DNA from: Burkholderiales bacterium
GTDB taxonomy: Bacteria > Pseudomonadota > Gammaproteobacteria > Burkholderiales > Burkholderiaceae_C
Length of the DNA stretch: 64,000 nt
Assembly: GCA_016213205.1 (NCBI GenBank)
Contig: JACRAZ010000060.1
Coordinates: 1-64,000 of the forward strand
Reading direction: 5' to 3'
A program made the position numbers and the translations under genes. The notes under the pieces are model-generated. The model was not told where the DNA came from and ran no database searches. It was given only the letters and a program-made list of their open reading frames with translations. Below are positions 51,085 to 59,543 of this stretch, piece after piece (the first letter of the stretch is position 1; every line of letters starts with the position of its first letter).

Positions 51085-52611
51085 ATGACCACCCTCATCC
51101 GCCACGACGACCTCGTCGACAGCGTTGCCGCCGCGCTGCAGTACATCAGCTACTACCACCCGGCCGACTACATCGCCCACCTGGCCCGCGCCTACGAGCG
51201 CGAGCAAAGCCCGGCCGCAAAGGACGCGATCGCGCAGATCCTCACCAACTCGAAGATGTGTGCCGAGGGCCGCCGCCCGATCTGCCAGGACACCGGCATC
51301 GTCAACGTGTTCCTGAAGATCGGCATGGACGTGAAGTGGGAAGGCTTCTCGGGCTCGATCACCGATGCGGTGAACGCCGGCGTGCGCAAGGGTTACCTGA
51401 ACCCGGACAACGTGCTGCGCGCCTCGGTGCTGGCCGACCCGATCTTCGAGCGCAAGAACACCAAGGACAACACGCCCGCCGTGGTGCACATGGAGGTGGT
51501 GCCCGGCAGCACGGTGGAAGTGACGGTCGCGGCCAAGGGCGGCGGCAGCGAGAACAAGAGCAAGATGTACATGCTCAACCCCAGCGACGACATCGTCGAC
51601 TGGGTGCTCAAGACCGTGCCCACCATGGGCGCCGGCTGGTGCCCGCCGGGCATGCTGGGCATCGGCGTGGGTGGCACGGCGGAGAAGGCGGTGCTGCTGG
51701 CCAAGGAAGCGCTGATGGACGACATCGACATGTACGAGCTGCTGCAGCGCGGCCCGGCCAACAAGCTCGAGGAACTGCGCATCGAGCTGTACGAGAAGGT
51801 GAATGCGCTGGGCATCGGCGCGCAGGGCCTGGGCGGCCTGACCACCGTGCTGGACGTGAAGATCAAGACCTACCCGACCCACGCCGCGAGCAAGCCGATC
51901 GCGATGATCCCGAACTGCGCGGCCACGCGGCATGCGCACTTCGTGCTCGATGGCTCGGGGCCGGCCTACCTCGACCCGCCCAGCCTGGACCTGTGGCCCG
52001 ACGTGCAGTGGGCGCCCGACTACAACAAGAGCAAGCGCGTGGACCTGAACACGCTCACCCCCGCCGAGGTGGCGAGCTGGAAGCCGGGCGACACGCTGCT
52101 GCTCAACGGCAAGCTGCTCACCGGCCGCGATGCCGCGCACAAGCGCATCCAGGACATGCTGGCCAAGGGCGAGAAGCTGCCGGTGGACTTCACCAACCGC
52201 GTCATCTACTACGTGGGCCCGGTGGACCCGGTGCGCGACGAAGTGGTGGGCCCCGCCGGCCCCACCACCGCCACCCGCATGGACAAGTTCACCGAAATGA
52301 TGCTGGCCAAGACCGGCCTGATCTCGATGGTGGGCAAGGCCGAACGCGGCCCGGTGGCCATCGAGGCCATCAAGCAGCACAAGAGCGCCTACCTGATGGC
52401 CGTGGGCGGCGCCGCCTACCTGGTGGCCAAGGCGATCAAGGGCGCGCAGGTGGTGGGCTTCGCCGACCTGGGCATGGAAGCCATCTACGAGTTCGACGTG
52501 AAGGACATGCCGGTCACCGTGGCGGTGGACAGCCAGGGCACCAGCGTGCACAACACCGGCCCGAAGGAGTGGCAGGCCCGCATCGGCAAGATCCCGGTCA
52601 GCGTGGGCTGA
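51085..52611 (+). CDS. fumA: Class I (Fe-S) fumarate hydratase
   Basis: A 508-residue class I fumarase. Cluster cysteines lie in MCAEGRRPICQDTG (about residues 58-71), GWCPPGMLGIGVGGTAEKA and NCAATRHAHFVLDGSGP. The C-terminal beta domain has KGEKLPVDFTNRVIYYVGPVDP and TSVHNTGPKEW. The enzyme interconverts fumarate and malate in the citric acid cycle and is oxygen-sensitive. The ATG at 51085 gives the normal N-terminus; an in-frame extension runs upstream without support. The gene converges on the TonB receptor gene with 18 bases between stops. The symbol is by family and could equally be fumB. Confidence 0.95.
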   Translation: MTTLIRHDDLVDSVAAALQYISYYHPADYIAHLARAYEREQSPAAKDAIAQILTNSKMCAEGRRPICQDTGIVNVFLKIGMDVKWEGFSGSITDAVNAGVRKGYLNPDNVLRASVLADPIFERKNTKDNTPAVVHMEVVPGSTVEVTVAAKGGGSENKSKMYMLNPSDDIVDWVLKTVPTMGAGWCPPGMLGIGVGGTAEKAVLLAKEALMDDIDMYELLQRGPANKLEELRIELYEKVNALGIGAQGLGGLTTVLDVKIKTYPTHAASKPIAMIPNCAATRHAHFVLDGSGPAYLDPPSLDLWPDVQWAPDYNKSKRVDLNTLTPAEVASWKPGDTLLLNGKLLTGRDAAHKRIQDMLAKGEKLPVDFTNRVIYYVGPVDPVRDEVVGPAGPTTATRMDKFTEMMLAKTGLISMVGKAERGPVAIEAIKQHKSAYLMAVGGAAYLVAKAIKGAQVVGFADLGMEAIYEFDVKDMPVTVAVDSQGTSVHNTGPKEWQARIGKIPVSVG

Positions 52612-52629
52612 GGCACGGCCCGCTACCTG

Positions 52630-54753
52630 CTAAAACCGGTAGCTGGCCTGCACCGACAGTGCTCTGCCAGGCAGCGGAAAGTCGAACGGCAGCGCGCCAG
52701 GGGCAAAGCTGGGCTCCCGTGCATTGGTGTTGAACAGGTTGCGCACCGTGGCCGAGAGATCCCACTGCCGACTGCCGCCCAGCTTCCGCAGTGTCAGATC
52801 CACCAGGGTGTAGTCGGCAATGGGGGGCCTGGGATCACCAGCCTCGCGCCGCCGGTCGGCCACCCAGTTGATCTGCGCGTCGGCCTCCCAGCCCGACGCA
52901 AATCGCCAATCGCCCCGCAAGTACAGGTGGTGGTGCGGTGCGATGCCCGCGTCCTGTCTATTGGTCTTGTCGGTCGAGCGTTGGTAGCCGTAGCTGGCGG
53001 AAAGGCGCAGGTCGCGCCGCGGGTTCCACTGCACATCCACTTCCAGCCCGCTGCCCACCTGGCGACCCGCATTTCGTGCTGTCGAACCGGTGGTGGGGTC
53101 GGCGTTGGGCACCTGGCGCAGGATGTCCCTCATGCGGTAGTGGAAGATGTTTGCACCCAGGCTCAGCGTGCCGGACGGCTGCCAAGCCAGGGCGGCCTCC
53201 CAGGTGCCAATGCGCTCGGGTTGCACGGCGGGATTGCCCAGCGTCACAGGGTTGTTGATGGCATACAACTCGACGAATGAGGGGGCACGAAATGCGGCGC
53301 CATACAGCAGCTTGGCGGTAACGTTGTAGGCCATGTCCCACACCAGTGCAAGCCGCGGATTGGTGGTGGCGCCGAAGTCCGAGTAGCGGTCGTGTCGCAA
53401 GCCAGCGGTCAGAGTCCAGTCGCGGGCCACTGACCACTCGTCCTGCAGGTACACGAAGCCCAGGTCGCGGCGGCGTGGGTCCAGGTAGGGCGTGCTGAGC
53501 GACACATCGACCAATGCGCCCGTTGGCGCCGGCACGTTGCCGATGCCAGGCACAAACACCAGCGTGAAGTTCTTGCTTTCGCCGATGCGGTACACATCCT
53601 CCTGCGCGACACCCAGGCCGATACGCAGGCGGTGCCCAGCCCACCCGGTGTAGACGGCAGCACCTGTCAAGCGGGCGTGGCGCTCCCACTTGGACGGCGC
53701 ACCCACCATGCCCTCGGGAAACGGCCCCAGCAGCACGGTGCCTGGCGGCAGCAGCACCAGGTGCGATCGTGTGGCCATGTCGAAGTAGCTGGCCTGCGCC
53801 GAGAACTCCCAGTCTTCAACGAGATCGCGGGTCTCGTAGGTCAAGTCGGCCGTGAGTCGCCGGGTGGCGCTGCGTCCATCTCGATCCAGCGCGCCGGCCA
53901 CACCGGAGCCGCTGCCCACGTCATCGCGGTGCTTGTAGCCGGCCCGAAAGCGCCACGCACCGTTGGCGATGTCCAAATGGCCGTCCACGGCCTTGCGGCC
54001 CAGGCTCACCGGTCCCGGGGCCAGGGAGGCCCGCGTGCCGAAGATGGCGTCGTTCGCGGTCTGGGCATCAGCCTCGACGACGCGCCGGTGCCCATCGGTG
54101 CGGCCCACGCCAAGGTAGGCCGCCACCTCGAAGCCGCCAGCCTTGCCGCCGTACTGGAGCCATGCATCGGCGGTCTTGAACGAACCCGCACGAACACCCG
54201 CCTCGGCCCCGGCCAGATCGCTCGCCGTCTTGGTGACGATGTTGATGACACCCGAAAACGCATCCGCACCGTACAGCGCCGAGCCTGGGCCGCGGATCAC
54301 TTCGATGCGGGCAATGTTCTCCACCGGCATCCCGCCCCACACGTCACCGCGGTTGCCGAGGTAGACACTGGTGATCGGCACGCCGTTCACCAGCATCAGC
54401 ACCTGCGGGTTGTATTGCGTGGCGATGCCGCGGACGATGTAGATGGGCTTGTTGTCGTACGGCAGCAGGTGCGCCACCGTCAGGCCGGGAACGGCCTGCA
54501 GAACCTCGTCCAGATCGGTGGCACCGGTGGCCCGAATGTCGGCCGCGGTGATGACGGTGGCCACCGCAGGTGCGCGCCGCACCGCCAGGCGCGAACCAGT
54601 GGCGATGCTGACAAAGGACTTGTCCCCGAATGCCTGTGCGAGGTCCTCCTCGTCGCCAGGCTTTGCGGCTGCTTGGCATGTGCCCAAAGCCACCTGGAGT
54701 ACCACCAGGCCCGCCAGGCCCCCGAGACCCTTCTGACTGCGTCGACCAACCAC
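52630..54753 (-). CDS. TonB-dependent outer-membrane receptor 1
   Basis: A roughly 707-residue TonB-dependent receptor. After a signal peptide ending near Gln-Ala-Ala-Ala comes the plug domain (RRAPAVATVITAADI, then LDEVLQAVPGLTV, NIARIEVIRGPGSALYGADAFSGVINIVTK), then a long barrel and the C-terminal aromatic end VQASYRF. I prefer the GTG at 54753, with AGGGGAC just upstream and a compact signal peptide; an ATG at 54801 is the alternative. It is the last gene of an operon with two citrate-synthase-like genes, an SDR and a ThDP enzyme, so it may import that pathway's substrate. A paralogue lies at 61274. Confidence 0.92.
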   Translation of the reverse strand: MVGRRSQKGLGGLAGLVVLQVALGTCQAAAKPGDEEDLAQAFGDKSFVSIATGSRLAVRRAPAVATVITAADIRATGATDLDEVLQAVPGLTVAHLLPYDNKPIYIVRGIATQYNPQVLMLVNGVPITSVYLGNRGDVWGGMPVENIARIEVIRGPGSALYGADAFSGVINIVTKTASDLAGAEAGVRAGSFKTADAWLQYGGKAGGFEVAAYLGVGRTDGHRRVVEADAQTANDAIFGTRASLAPGPVSLGRKAVDGHLDIANGAWRFRAGYKHRDDVGSGSGVAGALDRDGRSATRRLTADLTYETRDLVEDWEFSAQASYFDMATRSHLVLLPPGTVLLGPFPEGMVGAPSKWERHARLTGAAVYTGWAGHRLRIGLGVAQEDVYRIGESKNFTLVFVPGIGNVPAPTGALVDVSLSTPYLDPRRRDLGFVYLQDEWSVARDWTLTAGLRHDRYSDFGATTNPRLALVWDMAYNVTAKLLYGAAFRAPSFVELYAINNPVTLGNPAVQPERIGTWEAALAWQPSGTLSLGANIFHYRMRDILRQVPNADPTTGSTARNAGRQVGSGLEVDVQWNPRRDLRLSASYGYQRSTDKTNRQDAGIAPHHHLYLRGDWRFASGWEADAQINWVADRRREAGDPRPPIADYTLVDLTLRKLGGSRQWDLSATVRNLFNTNAREPSFAPGALPFDFPLPGRALSVQASYRF

Positions 54754-54828
54754 CCAAGTCCCCTGTACTACGCGAGGTGCGGGCGATCCTCGCACGGTCA
54801 TCCGGCGAGGTCAACGCGAGCGGCGGAT

Positions 54829-55641
54829 TCAGCGCGGCCGATCTGCCCAGCGGCGCGGACCCTGTCCCTCATACGCCACATCTGCGCAGGGCGTCGGGAA
54901 CAAGGTGCCCGCAGGCTTGTCACTGGCTTCGATGTAGCACGGCACCATGCCGGCCAGGAAGCAGGGAAACAGGAACAGCGTGTACTCTCGTTGCGACATG
55001 CCCAAGTCAGCCGCCAGGGCCGCGCTCATGCCGCCATAGTTCAGCTTGAGACGGTGCCGCTTCATCAGCGTCAGGTCCTGCACCTGCAATGCCAGCCGGA
55101 TGTACGGCATCTGGTCGAAGCCCAGCTTGCGCAGCAGCCGCATCATCGGTGGCATGCGCTCATCCACCGAGGTCAGCGGTCGGCCGTAGCCGGGAACGCC
55201 CCGCATGTGCTCCAGTTCCTGCGCCACGCAGTCGGCCAACGCGTCGCCCGTATCGAGCCGTGCACGTGCGCGCAGGAAGAAGTCGATCGACTTGGTCAGC
55301 ACGCCGCTGCCGTAGATGCCGGCCTCGGACACGGCCAGCGCCGCCGACAGCCCCAGCGCGCCGGTGCTGCGTGTGCTGCCAGCCAGGCCGGCCTCGCGGT
55401 TGTTCCAGAGGCGCGCATCTGGAAAGCTGGTGTAGGTCCAGATCGCATGCATCAGCTCGATCTGCGCCGGCGTGTAGCGCTTGCCGGTGATGCCGAAGAC
55501 ATACAACGCCATCCAGTCCATGTCCGCCAGGTCGGCATGCAGGTCGTGGCCGCGGAACACCGCCCGCACGCCCGGCACGAAGCCACCGACCCGGCTGCGA
55601 AGCCTTCCGGCGGCGGCCTGCAGCAGTTCAGGGCCGCTCAT
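54829..55641 (-). CDS. Citrate synthase/citryl-CoA lyase-like protein A
   Basis: A 270-residue protein with the short citrate-synthase/citryl-CoA-lyase fold. The C-terminal half shows EHMRGVPGYGRPLTSVDER where citrate synthases have G-F/Y-G-H, LNYGGMSAALAADLG where they have the Asn-Val-Asp-Phe catalytic segment, and an end VAYEGQGPRRW like the usual terminal arginine region. By eye the first active-site His (IYGSG), the second His (GYGRP) and the catalytic Asp (NYGG) all appear replaced. It may be a divergent enzyme or a partner of the similar protein encoded just upstream, with which it overlaps by four bases (ATGA). Substrate is unknown. Confidence 0.75.
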   Translation of the reverse strand: MSGPELLQAAAGRLRSRVGGFVPGVRAVFRGHDLHADLADMDWMALYVFGITGKRYTPAQIELMHAIWTYTSFPDARLWNNREAGLAGSTRSTGALGLSAALAVSEAGIYGSGVLTKSIDFFLRARARLDTGDALADCVAQELEHMRGVPGYGRPLTSVDERMPPMMRLLRKLGFDQMPYIRLALQVQDLTLMKRHRLKLNYGGMSAALAADLGMSQREYTLFLFPCFLAGMVPCYIEASDKPAGTLFPTPCADVAYEGQGPRRWADRPR

Positions 55642-56471
55642 GCTGTGGCCTCCGCGCTTTGCGGCGCCCGCAGCCCGGGGTCGTTCTCGATCTCGATCGG
55701 GTAGAACGGGAAGCGCTTGTGGCCGTACTCGGCCTGTTCCAGCGCATGAGCGGCGGCACCGGGCAGGCGCAGCAGCAGGTAGAGCATCTCGCCCTGCGTC
55801 GGGCTGAAGCCCAGGTCGCACAGGGCCGCGGCAGCCACGCCACCCATGGCCAGCGGCGCGCCGGCCAGGTCCTCCAGTGCGAGGCGGTGCTCGCGCAGCC
55901 AGGGCAGCAGCGGCCCCGGGCTGCCCGGGGCCAGGTGCTCGAGCAGTTGCAGCACAGGGGTCGGCGTGCTCACGCCATGCGGATCGAAACCCGGTGCGTG
56001 GCCCGCCTTCGGCCACGTGGAGCCGGCTGTGTCGGCGCGGCGCTGCACCTCGAGCCAGGCCGACCAACGGTCGCCGCGAAGCTCACAAGCCAACCAGCCC
56101 TGCATGGCCAGGTACACCTCGCGCGCGCCGGTGTACTGGCCGGCGCCGACGCTCAAGGCCGCGATCAGGCTGGATGCAGCGGTTGAGCCGCACACGCCAC
56201 CGCACATCGCCGCGTGCACCGAAGCGTCGCGTGGGCCCGGGTTGGCCAGAGCCACTGCCAGCGCTTCCAGCAGATCGGCCTGCACAGCCGACGGTGCATG
56301 GCCGCGCAGCATCAGGTACAGCATGTCCACCCAACGTGCCTGGCCGAGCATGTCGCCGAACACATCGTAGCCATGGCAGTAGGCCGCGCGGGTGGCGAAC
56401 GGGTTGTTCGGCTCCGGTTCCTCGCGCCAGATGCGCGTGTGGATGGGCTCGGTCTTTGCCAGATCGCTCAT
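55638..56471 (-). CDS. Citrate synthase/citryl-CoA lyase-like protein B
   Basis: A 277-residue protein of the same superfamily as its overlapping neighbour. Family features include the N-terminal TRIWREEPEPNNPF, GYDVFGDMLG and VDMLYLMLRGHAPS (typical of the large domain's first helices) and a central AALSVGAGQYTGAREVY segment, where citrate synthases have the first catalytic histidine in an HGGA motif; here the position is Tyr. The C-terminal FPFYPIEIENDPGLR differs from citrate synthases. The pair encoded back to back suggests a hetero-oligomer. It follows the SDR gene by 10 bases. Confidence 0.72.
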   Translation of the reverse strand: MSDLAKTEPIHTRIWREEPEPNNPFATRAAYCHGYDVFGDMLGQARWVDMLYLMLRGHAPSAVQADLLEALAVALANPGPRDASVHAAMCGGVCGSTAASSLIAALSVGAGQYTGAREVYLAMQGWLACELRGDRWSAWLEVQRRADTAGSTWPKAGHAPGFDPHGVSTPTPVLQLLEHLAPGSPGPLLPWLREHRLALEDLAGAPLAMGGVAAAALCDLGFSPTQGEMLYLLLRLPGAAAHALEQAEYGHKRFPFYPIEIENDPGLRAPQSAEATA

Positions 56472-56481
56472 CGAGGCACCC

Positions 56482-57231
56482 TCACTGCTGGCTCATGCCG
56501 CCGTCGACGATGATCTCTTCGCCCAGGATGTACGAGGCATCGTCCGAGGCCAGGAACAGCGCGGCCTTCGCCACTTCGTCCGCCCGGCCGAAACGCTGCA
56601 TCGGCGACTTGGCGGTGATCTGCGCCTTCACGGCATCGGTCACTTCGGGCGGCAGGCCGAAGCGGCCGTGGATCGGTGTGCTGATCGGACCGGGGCTGAT
56701 CGCATTCACGCGGATGCCGCGGCCCACGAGCTCCAGCGCCAGCGTCTGCACCATCGAGCGCAGGCCGGCCTTGGTGGCGCCGTACACGCTCATCATCGGC
56801 GTGCCCACGCGGTTGGCGATCGAGGTCGTGACGATGATCGAGGCGCCCTGCTGCATCAGCGGCAGCGCCTTCTGGATGGTGAAGAAGGCGCCCTTGAGGT
56901 TGACCGACACCATGGCGTCGAACATCGCTTCGCTGACATGGTCCACCGGCGCGGCCAGCGCGACGCCGGCGTTGACCACGAGCGTGTCGATCCGGCCACA
57001 GCGCTGGCCGACATCGGCCATCAGCGCCTCGATCGCCGGCACGCTGCCGGCGTCGCTTTGCAGCGTCAGCACCTGGTCGCCCAGGTCGGCGCGTGCCGCC
57101 TCCAGGCTGGCCGCATCGCGGCCGGTGATCACGAGGTGGGCGCCCTCGTCATGGAACAGTCGCGCGATCGCGAGGCCGATACCGCTGTTGCCGCCGGTGA
57201 TCAGGGCGGTCTTGCCTGCCAGTCGTTGCAT
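56482..57231 (-). CDS. Short-chain dehydrogenase in the ThDP/citrate-synthase-like operon
   Basis: A 249-residue classical SDR. Glycine motif TGGNSGIGLAIA (about residues 12-23), NAG (about 87-89), catalytic Ser in TTSIANR and YGATK (about 149-153), and the C-terminal GEEIIVDGGMS are intact. A CGGAGAAA ribosome site precedes the ATG. It lies 35 bases after the ThDP enzyme and 10 bases before citrate-synthase-like B. It may reduce or oxidise the hydroxyacid or ketone made by its neighbours; specificity is not predictable. Confidence 0.9.
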   Translation of the reverse strand: MQRLAGKTALITGGNSGIGLAIARLFHDEGAHLVITGRDAASLEAARADLGDQVLTLQSDAGSVPAIEALMADVGQRCGRIDTLVVNAGVALAAPVDHVSEAMFDAMVSVNLKGAFFTIQKALPLMQQGASIIVTTSIANRVGTPMMSVYGATKAGLRSMVQTLALELVGRGIRVNAISPGPISTPIHGRFGLPPEVTDAVKAQITAKSPMQRFGRADEVAKAALFLASDDASYILGEEIIVDGGMSQQ

Positions 57232-57266
57232 CGATTTCTCCGGTAGGGTGATGAGGCTTGAGATGT

Positions 57267-59024
57267 CTAGGGGGCGGCCCGCAGCGCCTTCATGCGCACG
57301 TTCAGCGGCGGCACCTCGTCGGGGTCGACCCGCACGTCGAGCAGGGTCGGCCCCTTGCGGCGCAGCACGGCGGCGAAGTCCAGTTGTTCGAAGTCCTCGG
57401 GGCTACGGATCACGAAGCCCGGAATGTCCATGGCGGCGGCCATCAGGCGGAAATCCACCGCCGGCAACTGGTGTCCGATGGATTCGGCGCCGGCCAGCCG
57501 CTGGCCGTGCCGCACCATGCCCAGCGCGCGGTCGTTCAGCACGACGAATACCACTGGCAGCTGTTCCTGTGCGGCCACGGTGATCTCCTGGCCGTTCATC
57601 AGGTAGCTGCCGTCGCCGGTGATGCACACCACCGGGCAGCGCGGGTTGGCCCGCGCGATGCCGATGGAGGCACCGATCGCCCAGCCCATCGGCGCAAAGT
57701 CCATCGTGACGCGCAACCAGCTGGCCGTGCCCGAACGGCGCTCGTTGGCCGCTTCGGACACCGGCTGGCCCACGCGCAGCAGCCGGCGGTCATGCGGTTG
57801 CAGGTAGTGCACCGCCCAGGCCGTGCTGTTGCCGGTGTCGGCCACGAAACGCGTGTTGGCCGGGCAGCGTTCGGACAGTTCGCGCATCAATCGTTGCGGC
57901 TTGATGGGCCCTGCGTCGGAATTGAACATCTCGGGTGCCTGGAGCATGGCCTGCGGATCCTGCTGCTCCGACTTGATCGGCACCGCCGGGCGGGCCGTTG
58001 CCGTTTCACGCACCACCTGCACCAGCCGTTCGCACACGGCCTTGAGCCGGCCGTGCAGGTGCATGCGCGCCATCGGCGACCGCATCAGGTTCTCGTCGCA
58101 ACTGTCGATGTGCACCATACGGCTGTTGAGCACAGCCTCGCACCAGCCGCCGCTGTTCCATTCGCCCAGTCGGGTGCCGAACGCGAGCACCAGCTCGGGC
58201 TCGCTGCGCAGCACCGCCTCGGCGCTGGCGTGGCCGCCGAAGCCGAACACGCCGCGAAAGCGCCGATGTCGCGGGTTGATGAAGCCCTTGCCGTCTGGCG
58301 TGCACAGAAACTGCGCGTCGGTGAGTTCGACCAGCGCAAGCACCTCTTCGATGGCATCCCCACAGCCACCGCCGATCAGGAACACCGGCCGGCGCACCTG
58401 CCCGAGTTCGGCCGCCAGCCGGCGCACGGCGGCTTCGTCCACCAGGTCGGCCTTGCGCATGAGCAGCGAATTCAGATCGTAGGCCTGCGGCGCCCGATCG
58501 ATTGGGCTGCGCAGCACGTCCAGGGGGATGGACAGGTGCGCCGGCCCCTGGGGCATTTGGTAGGCCTGCATCAGCGCGCTGACGAGCTTGTGCTCCAGTT
58601 GCTCCGGATGCGATACAAGCGAGTTGTACCGAGTGCAATGCCTGAACATGCCCACCGTGTTGATGCCCGTGCAGGCCGATTCCTGCAGTGCGCCTTTTCC
58701 GAACGAAGGCAAGGGCGGCTGGCCGGTGATCACCAGCATCGGCACGCCGTTGTCGTGCGCGCAGGCCACGCCCGTCAACAGATTGGTCGCGCCAGGGCCG
58801 GATGTCGCGACACAGACACCCAGGCGACCCGTCTCCCGAGCGTAACCATCGGCCATGAAAGCCGCGCCACTCTCATGGCGTGCCAAGACATGCCGCAGGC
58901 CTCCGCGACGCTCGCTCCGTGCCATGGCGTTGTACAGCGGCTCGACCGCCCCACCCGGGATGCCAAACACGTGCTCGACCCCGATGCTCTCAAGGTACGC
59001 CACGATCAGGTCCGAGGCATCCAT
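57267..59024 (-). CDS. Thiamine-diphosphate enzyme (acetolactate synthase-like)
   Basis: A 585-residue ThDP enzyme of the acetolactate synthase/oxalyl-CoA decarboxylase superfamily. The catalytic Glu is in LARHESGAAFMADGYAR (about residues 45-61), followed by TSGPGATN. The central domain includes VFLIGGGCGDA, and the ThDP-Mg motif GDGSYLMNGQEI with ALGM is in the C-terminal domain. It may be a C-C lyase, synthase or decarboxylase of 2-oxo or 2-hydroxyacyl substrates. No regulatory subunit (IlvN) is adjacent, which argues against a housekeeping acetolactate synthase. The ATG at 59024 was chosen; GTG codons upstream (to 59105) are possible. It heads the five-gene operon. Confidence 0.88.
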   Translation of the reverse strand: MDASDLIVAYLESIGVEHVFGIPGGAVEPLYNAMARSERRGGLRHVLARHESGAAFMADGYARETGRLGVCVATSGPGATNLLTGVACAHDNGVPMLVITGQPPLPSFGKGALQESACTGINTVGMFRHCTRYNSLVSHPEQLEHKLVSALMQAYQMPQGPAHLSIPLDVLRSPIDRAPQAYDLNSLLMRKADLVDEAAVRRLAAELGQVRRPVFLIGGGCGDAIEEVLALVELTDAQFLCTPDGKGFINPRHRRFRGVFGFGGHASAEAVLRSEPELVLAFGTRLGEWNSGGWCEAVLNSRMVHIDSCDENLMRSPMARMHLHGRLKAVCERLVQVVRETATARPAVPIKSEQQDPQAMLQAPEMFNSDAGPIKPQRLMRELSERCPANTRFVADTGNSTAWAVHYLQPHDRRLLRVGQPVSEAANERRSGTASWLRVTMDFAPMGWAIGASIGIARANPRCPVVCITGDGSYLMNGQEITVAAQEQLPVVFVVLNDRALGMVRHGQRLAGAESIGHQLPAVDFRLMAAAMDIPGFVIRSPEDFEQLDFAAVLRRKGPTLLDVRVDPDEVPPLNVRMKALRAAP

Positions 59025-59543
59025 CACGGGGGCATTCACGCGCGCATCGCGCAGCGCTCCGCCCGCCCCGCCAACCACTGCAGGCGCAAATCTCACCGCT
59101 TTCACAAGAAACTACTCCCAACGCCCACGGGCAAACTGAACAAAAGCGCGACTGGGTCAGTATCAAATGACCCCCGCTTCGAATATGACAAAAACATCCC
59201 GGGTATTCGACGAGTTTCTCTGCCTCGTATTCCGACTACCCGATTCGAGCTGATGCGCGGTATTTCACACACATCCACCCGTGTCACGATTCAGCATGCG
59301 AGAGCACTGCCGCCCCAGCTAGCTCGTTCTGGCCGCCTTCCCGTTGAGGTCGTGTCCCCAAGCAGGCCATATGTCGGTGATGTGCCGAATGCGGCCGTAC
59401 CGGACATTCGAACTTATTTTCTAACCCGACTTACGAACGGACGCAGTATAGGGTCAGGAAAAATGCCGTGTGGTCAGTTGCCCCGCGTATCGGGGGGGCC
59501 AAATGTGACCCAATCCCCTTGACCAAGGGTCAAACGTGAACCA
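59025..59543. other. Gene-free leader region upstream of the ThDP operon
   Basis: About 520 bases with no supported gene and clearly lower GC than the surrounding DNA between about 59100 and 59470. It should contain the promoter of the ThDP operon. On the minus strand TATACT (59445-59450) is a plausible -10 box, but no convincing -35 is seen. The 3' end of the MscS gene borders it on the right, with a perfect inverted repeat at 59519-59533. Confidence 0.5.
59519..59533. promoter_or_regulatory. Inverted repeat, operator candidate
   Basis: TTGACC-AAG-GGTCAA is a perfect 6-3-6 inverted repeat, with a further GTGACCC shortly before it. It lies at the far end of the ThDP operon leader, 10 bases beyond the MscS gene stop. 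It could be an upstream operator for the ThDP operon or simply a weak MscS terminator; there is no T-run. Confidence 0.35.

Noticed and set aside
57258-59522. A 754-codon plus-strand frame opposite the ThDP enzyme
   Set aside because: The minus strand encodes a complete ThDP enzyme with all motifs; the plus frame has none.
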